Positions 7,514-15,420 of a stretch of 15,420 nucleotides of DNA are shown here, piece after piece. The notes beneath the pieces were generated by a model. That model saw nothing but the letters and a program-made list of their open reading frames with translations, searched no databases and had not been told where the DNA came from. The translations under genes were made by a program, and so were the position numbers. This DNA is from Cephalothrix simula (Eukaryota; Nemertea; Palaeonemertea; Archinemertea; Cephalotrichidae): contig JAXIUW010235840.1 of assembly GCA_035591015.1 (NCBI GenBank), positions 1 through 15,420 on the forward strand. Direction: 5' to 3'. Within the stretch, counting starts at the first letter, position 1, and the number at the start of each line of letters is the position of its first letter.

Positions 7514-8571
7514 CTAACACAATGGTTAACTTCTTTGTCGGTGTGAAAGACAAAGGCACGCCGCCTCTTGATAGCATGGTAGCAGTCCAAGTTTTTATTA
7601 TGCCGCCAAAAAGTACGACCCCGAAATTCGAGCAACGATCTTATATTTATTACATCCCTGAAAGTGCGCCCGTCGGAACCGTAGTTACATCGGTCAAGGC
7701 CAGAGGAAACGGAACTCTAAAGTATGACATCATCGCCGGAAATGAAGGAACAACCAATAAACCAGCTCGTTTTACTATTTCAAACAATGGCAAGGTCATG
7801 GTCGTTCAACCTCTTGATCATGAAGATGTGCAGAGATATGATTTAACTTTACAAGCAAAGGACGACTCCTTCCCACCTCTAGTTGATTATGCAAAAATGA
7901 CTATTCATGTTTTGGATGAAAATGATAACTCGCCCCGATTTTCATCTGATCCCTATACAGCTACTATAGCTGAGAATTCTCCATCGGGGACGAGGGTGGT
8001 TCAAGTCAAAGCAGACGACAAAGATTCCGGAAAGAACTCCGAAATTACATACAGCTTCGCTGGGGCTGTTCCTGAAATTGCCAATGCCTTGACGATTGAT
8101 CCTCATACGGGTTGGATAACGACTTTGCTTAAGTTAGACCGCGAAGAACGAGAAAGTTATGAGTTTGAAGTTATTGGAAAAGATGGCGGTGATCCAAGCA
8201 GGTCTGATAAAACTGTGGTTAAAATTAAAGTCTCGGACCTAAATGATGAACCGCCCCGCTTTGACCAAAGTGCGTATTCAGGGGCTGTGAACGAGGACGC
8301 ACTACCGGGTACAGTCATTGTAGTTATTAATGGAAGTGATAGAGATACACCACCTAATGCTGATATTACGTACTATATCACAGGTGGAGATCCTGACGGG
8401 CAATTTAGTATTCGCAAAAATGGTGAAATTATCGTCAAAAAGACGCTGGATAGAGAAATAAAATCTTGGTATAAATTGACTGTGGAGGCAACAGATGGCG
8501 CTTTTGTTGCCAGCTGCATTGTCAAAGTTGTGATTCTGGATGCAAATGATAATGACCCGTCATGTGATCAG
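7514..8571 (+). CDS. Fat-like cadherin, exon E (end of W5, W6, W7, W8)
   Basis: The largest exon here, 1,058 bp. The acceptor is ATTATTTCAG ending at 7513 and the donor is GATCAG|GTAAAC at 8571/8572, phase 0. The first two bases complete an alanine codon; the ATG at 7522 is internal. W5 ends with a degenerate linker, PPKSTTPKF, lacking DxNDN. W6 (IPESAPVGT to DENDNSPRF) lacks the DxD motif, having VKARGNGTLKYD instead. W7 (IAENSPSGT, DDKDSG, LDREE) ends DLNDEPPRF. W8 (VNEDALPGT, GSDRDT, LDREIK) ends DANDNDPSC, with cysteine in place of the usual phenylalanine, which I associate with Fat1/2/3 proteins. A second cysteine lies 15 residues earlier (VASCIV). Sequons NGT and NGS are present. Confidence 0.95.
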
Positions 8572-9814
8572 GTAAACAAATTATTTACGAAGTTCTCTTT
8601 ATCGAAAAATGTTTGGTAAATTTGGATAAAAATATAAATATAAACTTCCTTGTTTATCAGAGAGGACACTCGACACACTTATATGTTCTAAAATCATAGG
8701 AAAAATGTGTGTAGTACCACCTATTAGAGCCCTAATGGTGATAATGTGCCCTTGTTCACCTGCGTACATCCTGTTTACTAATTAAGTCCCTGAAAATTGG
8801 TAACAACCCCGATCGGCCGTAATCGTTCAAATCAACATTTTAACAATTGTAGTAGCTTTTGGGGTCATTACTAGGGTATAGCTATAGTATTACTAATAAC
8901 TATTAAAACTATTTTCGTTTTTTAGTATAATTTTACTAATAAAATCATGGGACTTACGGTTAAAGATCAAGCAGGTTTAAGCTGAAAGAAAATTTTTTGA
9001 AATGCACATTTTTAGCCCAACTGCGGGGAAGGGGTCGCAGTTATGAAATTCGTAACTAGAGCATACATTTTCCGATACTGTCAGAAACGTTTCAAGGCCC
9101 TCCCATTCAGTAAAAGATCGTAAAATGCGGGCTAAGATTTTTTAGTTTTTAATAGGCGCGAATCGCTGAAATTTTTTTCGATGTAGTTTGCAATTAATAT
9201 TCTATTAAAACACATTTAACTTGAAGTTGCTGCCGGTTAGGAAACGCAATAGGAAGGTTAGAAAATGCAGTATTAAATCTGTTACTTTGCTAATAAGCCT
9301 AGGCGATTCACATTTTTGATGTTGTCTCGGCTCTTTTTCGTCGAGTTTCACTTTTTTAGTTGCTAATCCCCCTTTCCCTCTCCGCCAGATTTACTTAACT
9401 AATGAACACTACCCTTAAGTTATTATTACAAATTCACAAAACCTTTGCTAAGATACCTAATTAGAACCAAGCTAGTATCAGCCTTTTATTAAATGTATAC
9501 CAATTATTTTTTGGCACTTTTTAAGGGACTGCACTGGTTGTAAAATGATTTCTTGAGCTAACACTATTCTATTTTTTTTCTCAATTAAAGTAACTTCTTA
9601 AAAATTGTAAAATGCTTTTAATCCTTGGTATATGTCTGCTTTTTAAACAATTAAATATATAAATGTAAAATTTTGCGGGTCTTTCTAAGATATAAATACA
9701 AGACATGTATATATCTAATTTTGCGCTGAACGTTTTCTCATCTATGAATGTCTTGCTGATGAAAATACAATTGACAATTAATGTTTTATTTAATATTTGT
9801 TTATCATATTTCAG
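8572..9814 (+). other. Intron E-F, 1.24 kb, nothing recognised inside
   Basis: A phase-0 intron, GTAAAC to TTTCAG, located exactly at the W8/W9 boundary after the PSCDQ linker. AT-rich single-copy-looking sequence; no exon, RNA gene or clear repeat was recognised. The 98-codon minus-strand open frame overlapping its end (9581-9877) runs into exon F and has no recognisable protein content. Confidence 0.88.
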
Positions 9815-9974
9815 CCAATTTATCAAATAATCAAAGCAGAAAATGTGGCTGTGGGAACGTTTATAGCCGCTGTACACGCCACCGATCGGGATGAACCGAA
9901 AACAAGAAATAGTCGCATCACTTATTCATTAGAAGGGCCTGGATCCAAAATGTTTAGTATGCAAGCACATACTG
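9815..9974 (+). CDS. Fat-like cadherin, exon F (first half of W9)
   Basis: A 160-bp exon with acceptor TATTTCAG ending at 9814 and a strong donor, ACTG|GTAAGT, at 9974/9975. It continues exon E in phase 0: PSCDQ-PIYQIIKAENVAVGT, then AVHATDRDEPKTRNSRITYS and FSMQAHTG. This is the first half of an EC repeat with the calcium-binding glutamate (KAENVAVGT) and DRD retained. The exon stops after the first base of the TG glycine, the same phase-1 position used between exons B and C. The open frame reading into the intron up to 10024 is only read-through. Confidence 0.93.
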
Positions 9975-10031
9975 GTAAGTTAAGACAGAGTACACCCTTA
10001 TGGACTGAAACGAACCGCGATTAGTAAAAAC

Positions 10032-10480
10032 GTGCATCGATATCGCAGCTATATCCCCATCCCGTCGATATTGCAAAGGCGCATCGATGTCACTGCGATA
10101 TCACTGCTATTTTGCGCTCTCCCGAAAAACGGAATTTTGCGATATCGCAAAGGCGCATGTAGAAGTTACCGCGGTATCCCAGAGACATCTCCAAGTCACA
10201 CCAAAGTCCCCGCGATATCCATGGGACATCGGGGCGCTTCGACATCGATGCGCTTTTGCAATATCGCAAAATCCCATTCGTCGTATTGACGAGAGAGCAT
10301 TTATGTCACCGCGATATCGCTGCTCGTTCGCCTTGCCCTCTAAACCCGATGCAAAAGATTGGATTTTGCGATATCACATGCAATTCCCTGTTATATCAAT
10401 GGGACGTCGGGATGCTAAAATAATGTCGCATCAATTTCGGGGCGACATCGATGCGCTTCATATCTGCGATACCTCACAGT
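10032..10480. repeat. GATATC/ATCGAT-rich inverted and direct repeat block
   Basis: GATATC occurs six times (10039, 10097, 10141, 10214, 10313, 10370), mostly as GCGATATC. A 26-bp inverted repeat, 25/26 matching, joins 10066-10091 (CGATATTGCAAAGGCGCATC then GATGTC) and 10241-10266. A diverged direct duplication of about 200 bp is also present: ATGTCACyGCGATATCrCTGCT starts at 10087 and 10303, TTTTGCGATATC recurs, and GACATCGATGCGCTT is identical at 10241-10255 and 10444-10458. It looks like a decayed transposon or satellite dimer. Confidence 0.7.
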
Positions 10481-10566
10481 CCCGGAATAGGCTTTGAGAT
10501 ATTGATTGTGACATAGTTTTTCTCCATTCATGTAGTATTCAACCTATTGTCTTCGTATAGTCACGA

Positions 10567-10705
10567 GGTGATAAACGGGATTCCCTATGCTAAAAGCACA
10601 CACGGGGATGATAGACGGAATGCCAATCCGTCAAAACCATCCCCTGTTCCGTCTACATCATCCTCTGCGTGTACCTCAGCATCTTATGGGAATCCTGTTA
10701 TCATC
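10567..10705. repeat. Long imperfect fold-back inverted repeat
   Basis: The left arm, about 10567-10620 (GATAAACGGGATTCCC through GGGGATGATAGACGGAA), pairs with a right arm, about 10647-10705 (TTCCGTCTACATCATCC through GGGAATCCTGTTATCATC), leaving a 26-nt centre. A competing smaller hairpin is possible because TCCGTC and CATCCCC in the centre also complement the inner left arm. No coding content; probably a MITE or fold-back transposon remnant. Confidence 0.7.
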
Positions 10706-10771
10706 CCCTATACTTAACCTAATTTTTTGGGGACGTTTAATAGTAAACGAAAATATATTTTCTGTTGCCAG

Positions 10772-11748
10772 GCGTTATTCAAACTGTTCAAGAACTTGAC
10801 AGGGAAAAGCAAGCTGAATACAAGCTCCAGGTCAAAGCTTCTGATGGTGGAGGCCGTTTCTGCATGAGTGATTTATTCATCTCGTTAAGTGACGTCAATG
10901 ATAACCCGCCGAAATTCTCAAAGAGCCAATACACGGTTGCTATCCCAGAGAATGCAGAAATAAATACTCTTCTAACCCGAGTATCTGCGCAAGATCCTGA
11001 TTTGGGAATTAACCGCAAGGTTCGCTACAGCATATCGGGTCGATACAGGAATATTTTTAAAATTAATCGCCATAGCGGAATCGTTAGCGTAGCTCAAGGT
11101 CTCGATAGAGAAACGAAAGCTAAATATAATGTCACGCTACGCGCTGTTGATCAGGGGACTCCATCCATGACCGGGACAGCGACGCTTATTGTTATCTTAC
11201 TCGATGTCAATGACAATCCGCCCGAGTTTGAAAAATCAATTTATGTCAAGGACGTTCCGGAAAATAAACCAGTACGAACCAGTATTATGAAAGTATTCGC
11301 AACCAGTAAAGATGTTGGCCAAAATGCGGAAATATCGTACGCGATAACAAATGGTAACACGGCGGGAACATTTAAGATTGACGCCAAGACTGGTGAACTG
11401 TCCTTATTCAGAAGCCTTGATTTTGAAAAGTCGAGAGAATATTTCTTAACGATCCGCGCAACGGATGGCGGTCAACCACCGTTAAGTAACACAGCCAAAG
11501 TTAACATTAATGTAACAGACGTTAACGATAATGCTCCTCGGTTTGTTCAAGAAAAATATTTTGTTACGGTTAACGAAAACACAGCAGTAAGCACGAAAGC
11601 ATTGATTAAAGTAACCGCTACTGATCTAGATAGCGCGCCAAACAGCCTGATGACGTATTCGATCGATGGTGGAAATCCAGCTGGACAGTTCGCAATTAAT
11701 CCGAGTGATGGCGCAATAACACTTGCAGGTGTATTGGATCGCGAGAAG
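10772..11748 (+). CDS. Fat-like cadherin, exon G (end of W9, W10, W11, most of W12)
   Basis: A 977-bp exon with acceptor TCTGTTGCCAG ending at 10771 and donor GAGAAG|GTTAGT at 11748/11749, phase 0. It completes glycine and continues VIQTVQELDREKQAEYKL, ASDGGGRFCMSD and DVNDNPPKF, ending W9. W10 runs from IPENAEINTLLTRV through DPDLGINRKVRYS and LDRETK to DVNDNPPEF. W11 (VPENKPVRT) has SKDVGQNAE, losing the first aspartate of DxD, then LDFEK and DVNDNAPRF. W12 begins VNENTAVST, DLDSAPN and ends in this exon at LDREK. The GGGRFC block plus the W10 LLTRV/GINRKV block are the strongest Fat1/2/3-like patterns in the window. Sequons NVT occur in W10 and W11. Confidence 0.95.
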
Positions 11749-11842
11749 GTTAGTAGCATACTAATTTAAAGTAATCAAATATTTCATCCTCTTCTAAATT
11801 AACTTATAATATTCAAGTTTTACCATGAATCTTTTGTTTTAG
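11749..11842 (+). other. Intron G-H, 94 bp
   Basis: Short phase-0 GT-AG intron directly after the LDREK codons of W12. The donor is GTTAGT and the acceptor is TTTTGTTTTAG. Confidence 0.92.
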
Positions 11843-11986
11843 GTTGACAAATACGAGCTGATTGTAACTGCCGAAGATAGTGGGCGTCCTAGGCTCTCAA
11901 GCTCCGCCACTGTGGTAGTCGAAGTTCAGGATACCAACGATAATCCACCTATATTTACCCAGAAGAATTACACGGCCCTATTACAG
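11843..11986 (+). CDS. Fat-like cadherin, exon H (end of W12, start of W13)
   Basis: The acceptor is TTTTGTTTTAG ending at 11842. The donor is TTACAG|GTATTT at 11986/11987, a weaker site than the others. The 48 codons read VDKYELIVTAEDSGRPRLSS, then VVVEVQDTNDNPPIF and TQKNYTALLQ. Joined to exon G this gives LDREK-VDKYEL, a standard cadherin LDRE plus core strand, followed by the DTNDNPPIF linker. Ten residues of W13 follow, ending just before the expected glutamate motif. The exon ends in phase 0, and the next exon is not recognisable in the 3.4 kb that remain. The sequon NYT is at the end. Confidence 0.92.
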
Positions 11987-12636
11987 GTATTTACCATTTG
12001 TCAATTTATCCATTTTTGTCATTGTTGGTGCGAGGTGTGGATCCAGATTTATGGATCCTTGAAATTTTTTTCCTAGAATTTAAAATATTTTGCCAACGAA
12101 AATAATCATTCAAAATTTTAACTGTTTTAATAAAAACATCATCAGGCATTCTTTTTATAAGGAAAATCTCAGAATTTTGACATATCCAACATTGCAATCT
12201 TTCGAATGCTGGTTGAAAGAAGGGTACAGCCTATTTTGACCCAAGTTCAAATAGTTCAAATAGAAACTATTATTGACATTTTCAGGTCCAAGGATGCTTC
12301 TAGAATGATAATGGAAATTTTTGTTTGCAAAATATATTTTAAGATTTTTTAAGGTTAACTGCTTTGGAAAAAGGCTTTAAAATTTTATGAAAAGATTTAA
12401 ATTGGTTTGCTATCTTAAATCTTTTCAGATTTTAACTTTAGGCTGTAGACAGTTTATAATCTTGATGTTTATATGCTAAACATTTAATTTAATCAATGTT
12501 AAGATATTTATTCTGGATCTGCCCCTAAGATGATTTAGTGACGTTTTATCGTTTGTGAGACGTTTTTATGTCGAATGATTCAATATAATTAGATAACGTG
12601 CACTATAGAGCAGAGCTTTTCACTTTAGTTTTAAAC

Positions 12637-12722
12637 GGGCAATTCCATCGATGATATTATTCGAGTCATTCCCATGATGATCCATTTTGAGCATTCATCC
12701 CATGTTTTGCGTTGGAATTGCC
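12637..12722. mobile_element. Short element with GGCAATTCCA inverted ends
   Basis: GGCAATTCCA at 12638-12647 and TGGAATTGCC at 12713-12722 are exact inverted repeats. With the preceding G (12637), the left end differs from the GGGTAATTCCA terminus of the 1846-2164 MITE by one base, and GCG/CGC-like bases lie next to the inner edges in both. It may be a shorter member of the same family. No matching TTA duplication is visible. Confidence 0.4.
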
Positions 12723-13228
12723 TTTTTTCATGGCAACAGGGCAGGTTATTTGTAAATCTTTGAGAGCCTGCACTGCCCTGCCGTTATTATTTAATGCACT
12801 ATTTTAACATTATTAACAAATCTCTTTTTACACACATCCAAAATGCCCCCACGCACACTGTCTATTGTTTTGTTCAGTTATTAAGTCGAAACTCGTCATA
12901 AGTTGTCCTCATGCCTAATTTACAAAATTAACATTTAGTTTCTTTTTAAACTGTTGGCTCCTGGCTCTAATACGTAAAATATCTTCCTCTCTCTTTAGTT
13001 TTTTGTTTTAACAAATTTTGCTAAACTCACAAAAGTCCTATAGACTTATCCAATGATGTGCACATTTTATCGCACAATCTAATAACATTTAATTAACGTC
13101 TTTTAAAAATAAATTTTATAAGATAGTTTTAATGAAAATAATTAAACGTTTAAGATTTGTTTTGTTTTGTTTTCTTTTGAGTTTTTATATTGAAATTAGA
13201 AAGGTGGTACTTTAACCTCTTATATTGC

Positions 13229-13583
13229 CAGGGTGGCCACTCATCTTGAAAACCTGGAAATCAGGGAAACGTCAGAGAATTTTAATTTGGCCTTCAAAAG
13301 TCATGGAAACGTCAGGAAATTTTTTTAAAAAGTACCAAAGTCAGGAAATTTTCATTTTTCCAGGGTTTCCGCTGGTTTCCGCAAAAAAATTTGTCGCTTT
13401 ACACATGAAACTCTTTGCGGTTATGTCACAATTCTTTGTGGTTATCATAACATTATGTCGGTTATGAATACATTTGTATTTTCAAATTTTTTCTAACACG
13501 TTAACTGAAATAGGTCAGGGAATTTTTTTCAAAGAGTCCTGAAAATCAGGGGAAAAGAAAATCTTGGAACAGTTGCCACCCTG
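13229..13583. mobile_element. 355-bp MITE with CAGGGTGGCCAC ends
   Basis: CAGGGTGGCCAC (13229-13240) and GTTGCCACCCTG (13572-13583) form 12-bp terminal inverted repeats with one mismatch. The interior repeats a GTCAGrGAATTTT-type motif at 13271, 13311, 13340 and 13513, and a GGTTATG-type motif three times between 13415 and 13465. ATTG lies close to both ends but an exact target duplication is not clear, so the superfamily is unassigned. The 80-codon open frame at 13225-13467 lies in the element and is not a gene. Confidence 0.65.
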
Positions 13584-15262
13584 ATTGTAACCATGAAAAT
13601 CGTTGCCAATGGCATTAGAGAACCACCTTTTATTACTTTTATCGAACAAAGGCCATCGATTTTATTGATTTCTTCCGATTGATTTAATGTTTGGCAGGAG
13701 CCTTCAGTCTCCTGTACATTTGTGTTTTTCCCATTTTGCTTTACCTCTTACGCCATTCTAACCCCAATTTTTGATGCCTTAACAAGGTTGACAAGACAGG
13801 TGAACCGAAAGGAAAGCTGTTCATTGTAAGTTGTGGTAACAGTTGCATGTTTGTCCATTTGTCCTTTGGCATGTCACGCTCTTATCCTTATAGCTGCCAC
13901 ATACACGTAGATCATGAATGAAAAATACTAGTGCCAATAAGTCATTGGTATGATTTTACTTTTTTTTAAATTATATTTTTTAAATATTGAAAATATTAAA
14001 CGTCCCGACCTGTTATTTCGCAACTCTCCTATTGTAAGTTTTTTGTTTTAGCTCAGTTCACGACGAATTGCTTCCGGTTTCATTAGTCAAATTTATCCTT
14101 GTCGTGGACAGAGCTGAAACGAAAAACTTGGGATACAATAGGTGTCGCGAAATACCAGATCCGGACGTTAGATGTAATTCATTTACAATGCATTTGATTT
14201 TGACGAACGTTTTTTTTTCATATTCATTATCTACGTTTTATTTTTCTCACGGATTTCACTAAATTTAACAAAATTTGCACTAAAATTTCACTCAAAAATA
14301 CAGGTTATGTAAAGCAGGAAAGCAGTGATGCTGGTTTTATATAGAAGCACTCATATACGAACTCTTTTATCGAATTTTTCTCCATTTTCACATTTTCTTC
14401 CGAAACATTTTAGATTTTAAAAATTTGTTTTTCTGTACCTAATGTTTTGACTCTTTATTGTCAAGTGACCTTTTATTCGGGCCTCAAGTAGAGGACCTTT
14501 GGATCCTTTCTTGTGCATTGTGAAGTAGTATTAGCATGTTGTAATGTCCTGTGCGTGTTATGTTACCTCGTAAATTTTACCTAGTAGATATTTATGTAAT
14601 GGGTATAAGGAATCGACCAAGTTTATATCATCAAAAGATATTTATTATTATAAAATTATTTATTATAAGATGGAATAAAGCACTAACATTTACTAACTTG
14701 TACTGGTATAGTGGTGTCTCAGTTGATTCCTTTGCCTATTATACTTTATTATGAGGTAATAAAATTTTACAATTAAAATAATAAGGCTTATATGGGCTGA
14801 CTTGCCGTCCTTTTCCAGCCCACACATTCCCTTGCTTTAGCTTATAAGAAAATATATCTTGAACAGAGAATTCTAAAGATTTTTAAATGATTTTCTGCAT
14901 TGAAAAACCCTGCGCTTGATCTAATTAATTAACCCATGATTAATTTGGATAAGGTATCATTTGATTACTGATATTGATTGCTTATTTTCCTGTATTTTTA
15001 AAACAAAAGGTTTCACCGCTGGTGAGTGAATTATGGTAGTATTTTTTGCGTAGAAGGGATTTGCGCATAGATAAAAATCACGGCTTATAAAGTATTCTTT
15101 TTGCGGTCAATTTTCAGAACACGGCATGCGCTGAGTTAACAAACGAGCACAATTCAACGTGACCCCATCTTTGTTTTTGTGTGTTCTCTCTTAGTGGTAT
15201 TATTTAAGTATGTTGGCAAGAATGATAATGATAATGCTTACTTAAATGGTACCAAAACTGTG

Positions 15263-15270
15263 TGACGTCA
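15263..15270. promoter_or_regulatory. Perfect CRE palindrome TGACGTCA
   Basis: The second exact CREB/ATF full site in the window, in the context GTGTGACGTCATG. No associated promoter is recognisable. Confidence 0.25.
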
Positions 15271-15420
15271 TGTAGAAGTGCACATTTTTCTTAGCCCTTT
15301 TTCTATGAAATGTTTTTGTGAGAAAGTGTTCTAGAACATCTGAAAGAAAACTTGAAACTTCTTACAAGTATTATGTTATATGTTCTTAAAAGAAATGTAA
15401 GAGATGTAAGTCTTTTTTTT

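Larger units (their letters stand above)
9975..10771 (+). other. Intron F-G, 797 bp, almost filled by repeats
   Basis: A phase-1 intron, GTAAGT to TTGCCAG, splitting the TG glycine of W9. Most of it is a GATATC-rich inverted and direct repeat block (about 10032-10480) followed by a fold-back repeat (10567-10705). It looks GC-richer than the other introns, which leaves long open frames at 10032-10497 that I do not regard as genes. Confidence 0.88.
2445..11986 (+). other. Fat-like giant cadherin gene, internal eight-exon segment
   Basis: Gene span from the first to the last recognisable exon. Fat proteins are single-pass membrane cadherins that act in cell-cell contact, planar polarity and growth control. 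Exons at 2445-2566, 2651-3470, 3560-3768, 6128-6272, 7514-8571, 9815-9974, 10772-11748 and 11843-11986 join in phase, giving 1,211 codons. The repeats end at about 2677 (W1), 3001, 3307, 3705, 7629, 7941, 8262, 8565, 10917, 11229, 11544 and 11956 (W12); W13 begins at 11957. Fat1/2/3-type hallmarks as I remember the family are DGGGR in W4 and W9, an NDNxPxC ending in W8, and LLTRVSAQDPDLGINRKV in W10. Potential N-glycosylation sequons occur in W2, W3, W5, W6, W8, W10, W11 and W13. The gene is incomplete at both ends. Cadherin identity is near certain. The Fat1/2/3 assignment is probable and rests on recalled family patterns; Dachsous or Fat4 are the alternatives. Confidence 0.93.
11987..15420 (+). 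other. Downstream intron (or intron plus unrecognised sequence), 3.4 kb
   Basis: Sequence after exon H up to the window end. The continuation of W13 should be a phase-0 exon carrying an ExxP..GT, DxD and FxIDxxTG pattern; none is visible on the plus strand, so this is probably the start of a long intron. It contains a small GGCAATTCCA inverted repeat (12637-12722), CAGGGCAG/CTGCCCTG at 12737-12744 and 12773-12780, a short TTTTG run at about 13156-13174, a 355-bp MITE (13229-13583) and a CRE palindrome (15263-15270). Otherwise AT-rich with no gene recognised. Confidence 0.7.

Noticed and set aside
9581-9877. Minus-strand open frame of 98 codons
   Set aside because: Low-complexity, Ile/Lys/Phe-rich translation of AT-rich intron, overlapping exon F on the other strand.
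10032-10497. Two overlapping plus-strand open frames of 85 and 136 codons
   Set aside because: They lie inside the GATATC-rich repeat block of intron F-G, overlap in different frames and have no protein-family features; the open frames result from GC-rich repeats.
10788-11018. Minus-strand open frames opposite exon G (also 11547-11759)
   Set aside because: Shadows of the cadherin coding strand; no independent features.
12006-12197. Minus-strand open frame of 63 codons
   Set aside because: AT-rich intron sequence with no recognisable domain or splice context.
13225-13467. 80-codon open frame
   Set aside because: Contained almost entirely in the CAGGGTGGC-ended MITE.
14052-14262. Open frame after a strong-looking acceptor (TTTTTTGTTTTAG ending at 14051)
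   Set aside because: The open frame would need a phase-2 junction whereas exon H ends in phase 0; the phase-0 reading stops after 21 codons, and the peptide is not cadherin-like.
14551-14754. 67-codon open frame
   Set aside because: AT-rich, no family features, includes the duplicated TTTATTATAA stretch; no splice context.
15010-15021. 12-nt AG...GTGAGT pair that could be a microexon (VSPL)
   Set aside because: Too short to distinguish from chance, with a weak acceptor lacking a pyrimidine tract.
1-15420. CRISPR array, bacterial operon, provirus or toxin system
   Set aside because: No regularly spaced repeats, Shine-Dalgarno-led genes, integrase or reverse transcriptase; all coding sequence is one spliced animal cadherin.

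Overview
This is a stretch of animal nuclear genome carrying eight consecutive exons of one plus-strand gene. The gene encodes a very large cadherin of the Fat family, most like the FAT1/2/3 (Fat-like) branch. All splice junctions are GT-AG and their phases match, so the exons join into one frame of 3,635 nt (1,211 whole codons) without a stop. The product is purely extracellular here: the end of one cadherin (EC) repeat, eleven complete EC repeats and the start of another. I number them W1 to W13, within this window only. Signal peptide, laminin-G/EGF domains, membrane span and cytoplasmic tail must lie outside.

Layout: 1-2444 is the end of an upstream intron rich in inverted-repeat elements. 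Exons A-C (2445-2566, 2651-3470, 3560-3768) are separated by short introns of 84 and 89 bp. A 2.36 kb intron follows, then exon D (6128-6272), a 1.24 kb intron with a tRNA-derived SINE-like element and a 96-bp tandem duplication, the large exon E (7514-8571), a 1.24 kb intron, exon F (9815-9974), a 0.8 kb intron packed with GATATC-rich and fold-back repeats, exon G (10772-11748), a 94-bp intron and exon H (11843-11986). From 11987 to the end I find no further cadherin exon, only AT-rich sequence with non-autonomous transposon-like elements.

Organism: spliced genes, poly-pyrimidine acceptors, a Fat-type cadherin, a SINE and several MITEs indicate a metazoan. AT-rich introns, with 84-94 bp introns beside 1-2 kb ones, suggest an invertebrate. 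I cannot name the phylum from sequence alone. There is no sign of bacterial genes, operons, CRISPR or phage.

The most informative biology is in the protein: the W3-W4 and W5-W6 junctions have lost most calcium-binding motifs, which in giant cadherins usually marks bends in an otherwise rod-like chain. The most informative non-coding structures are a Harbinger-like MITE with a TTA target duplication, a CAGGGTGGC-ended MITE, the intron F-G fold-back cluster, and a possible in-frame 36-nt microexon. I see no convincing undescribed system.
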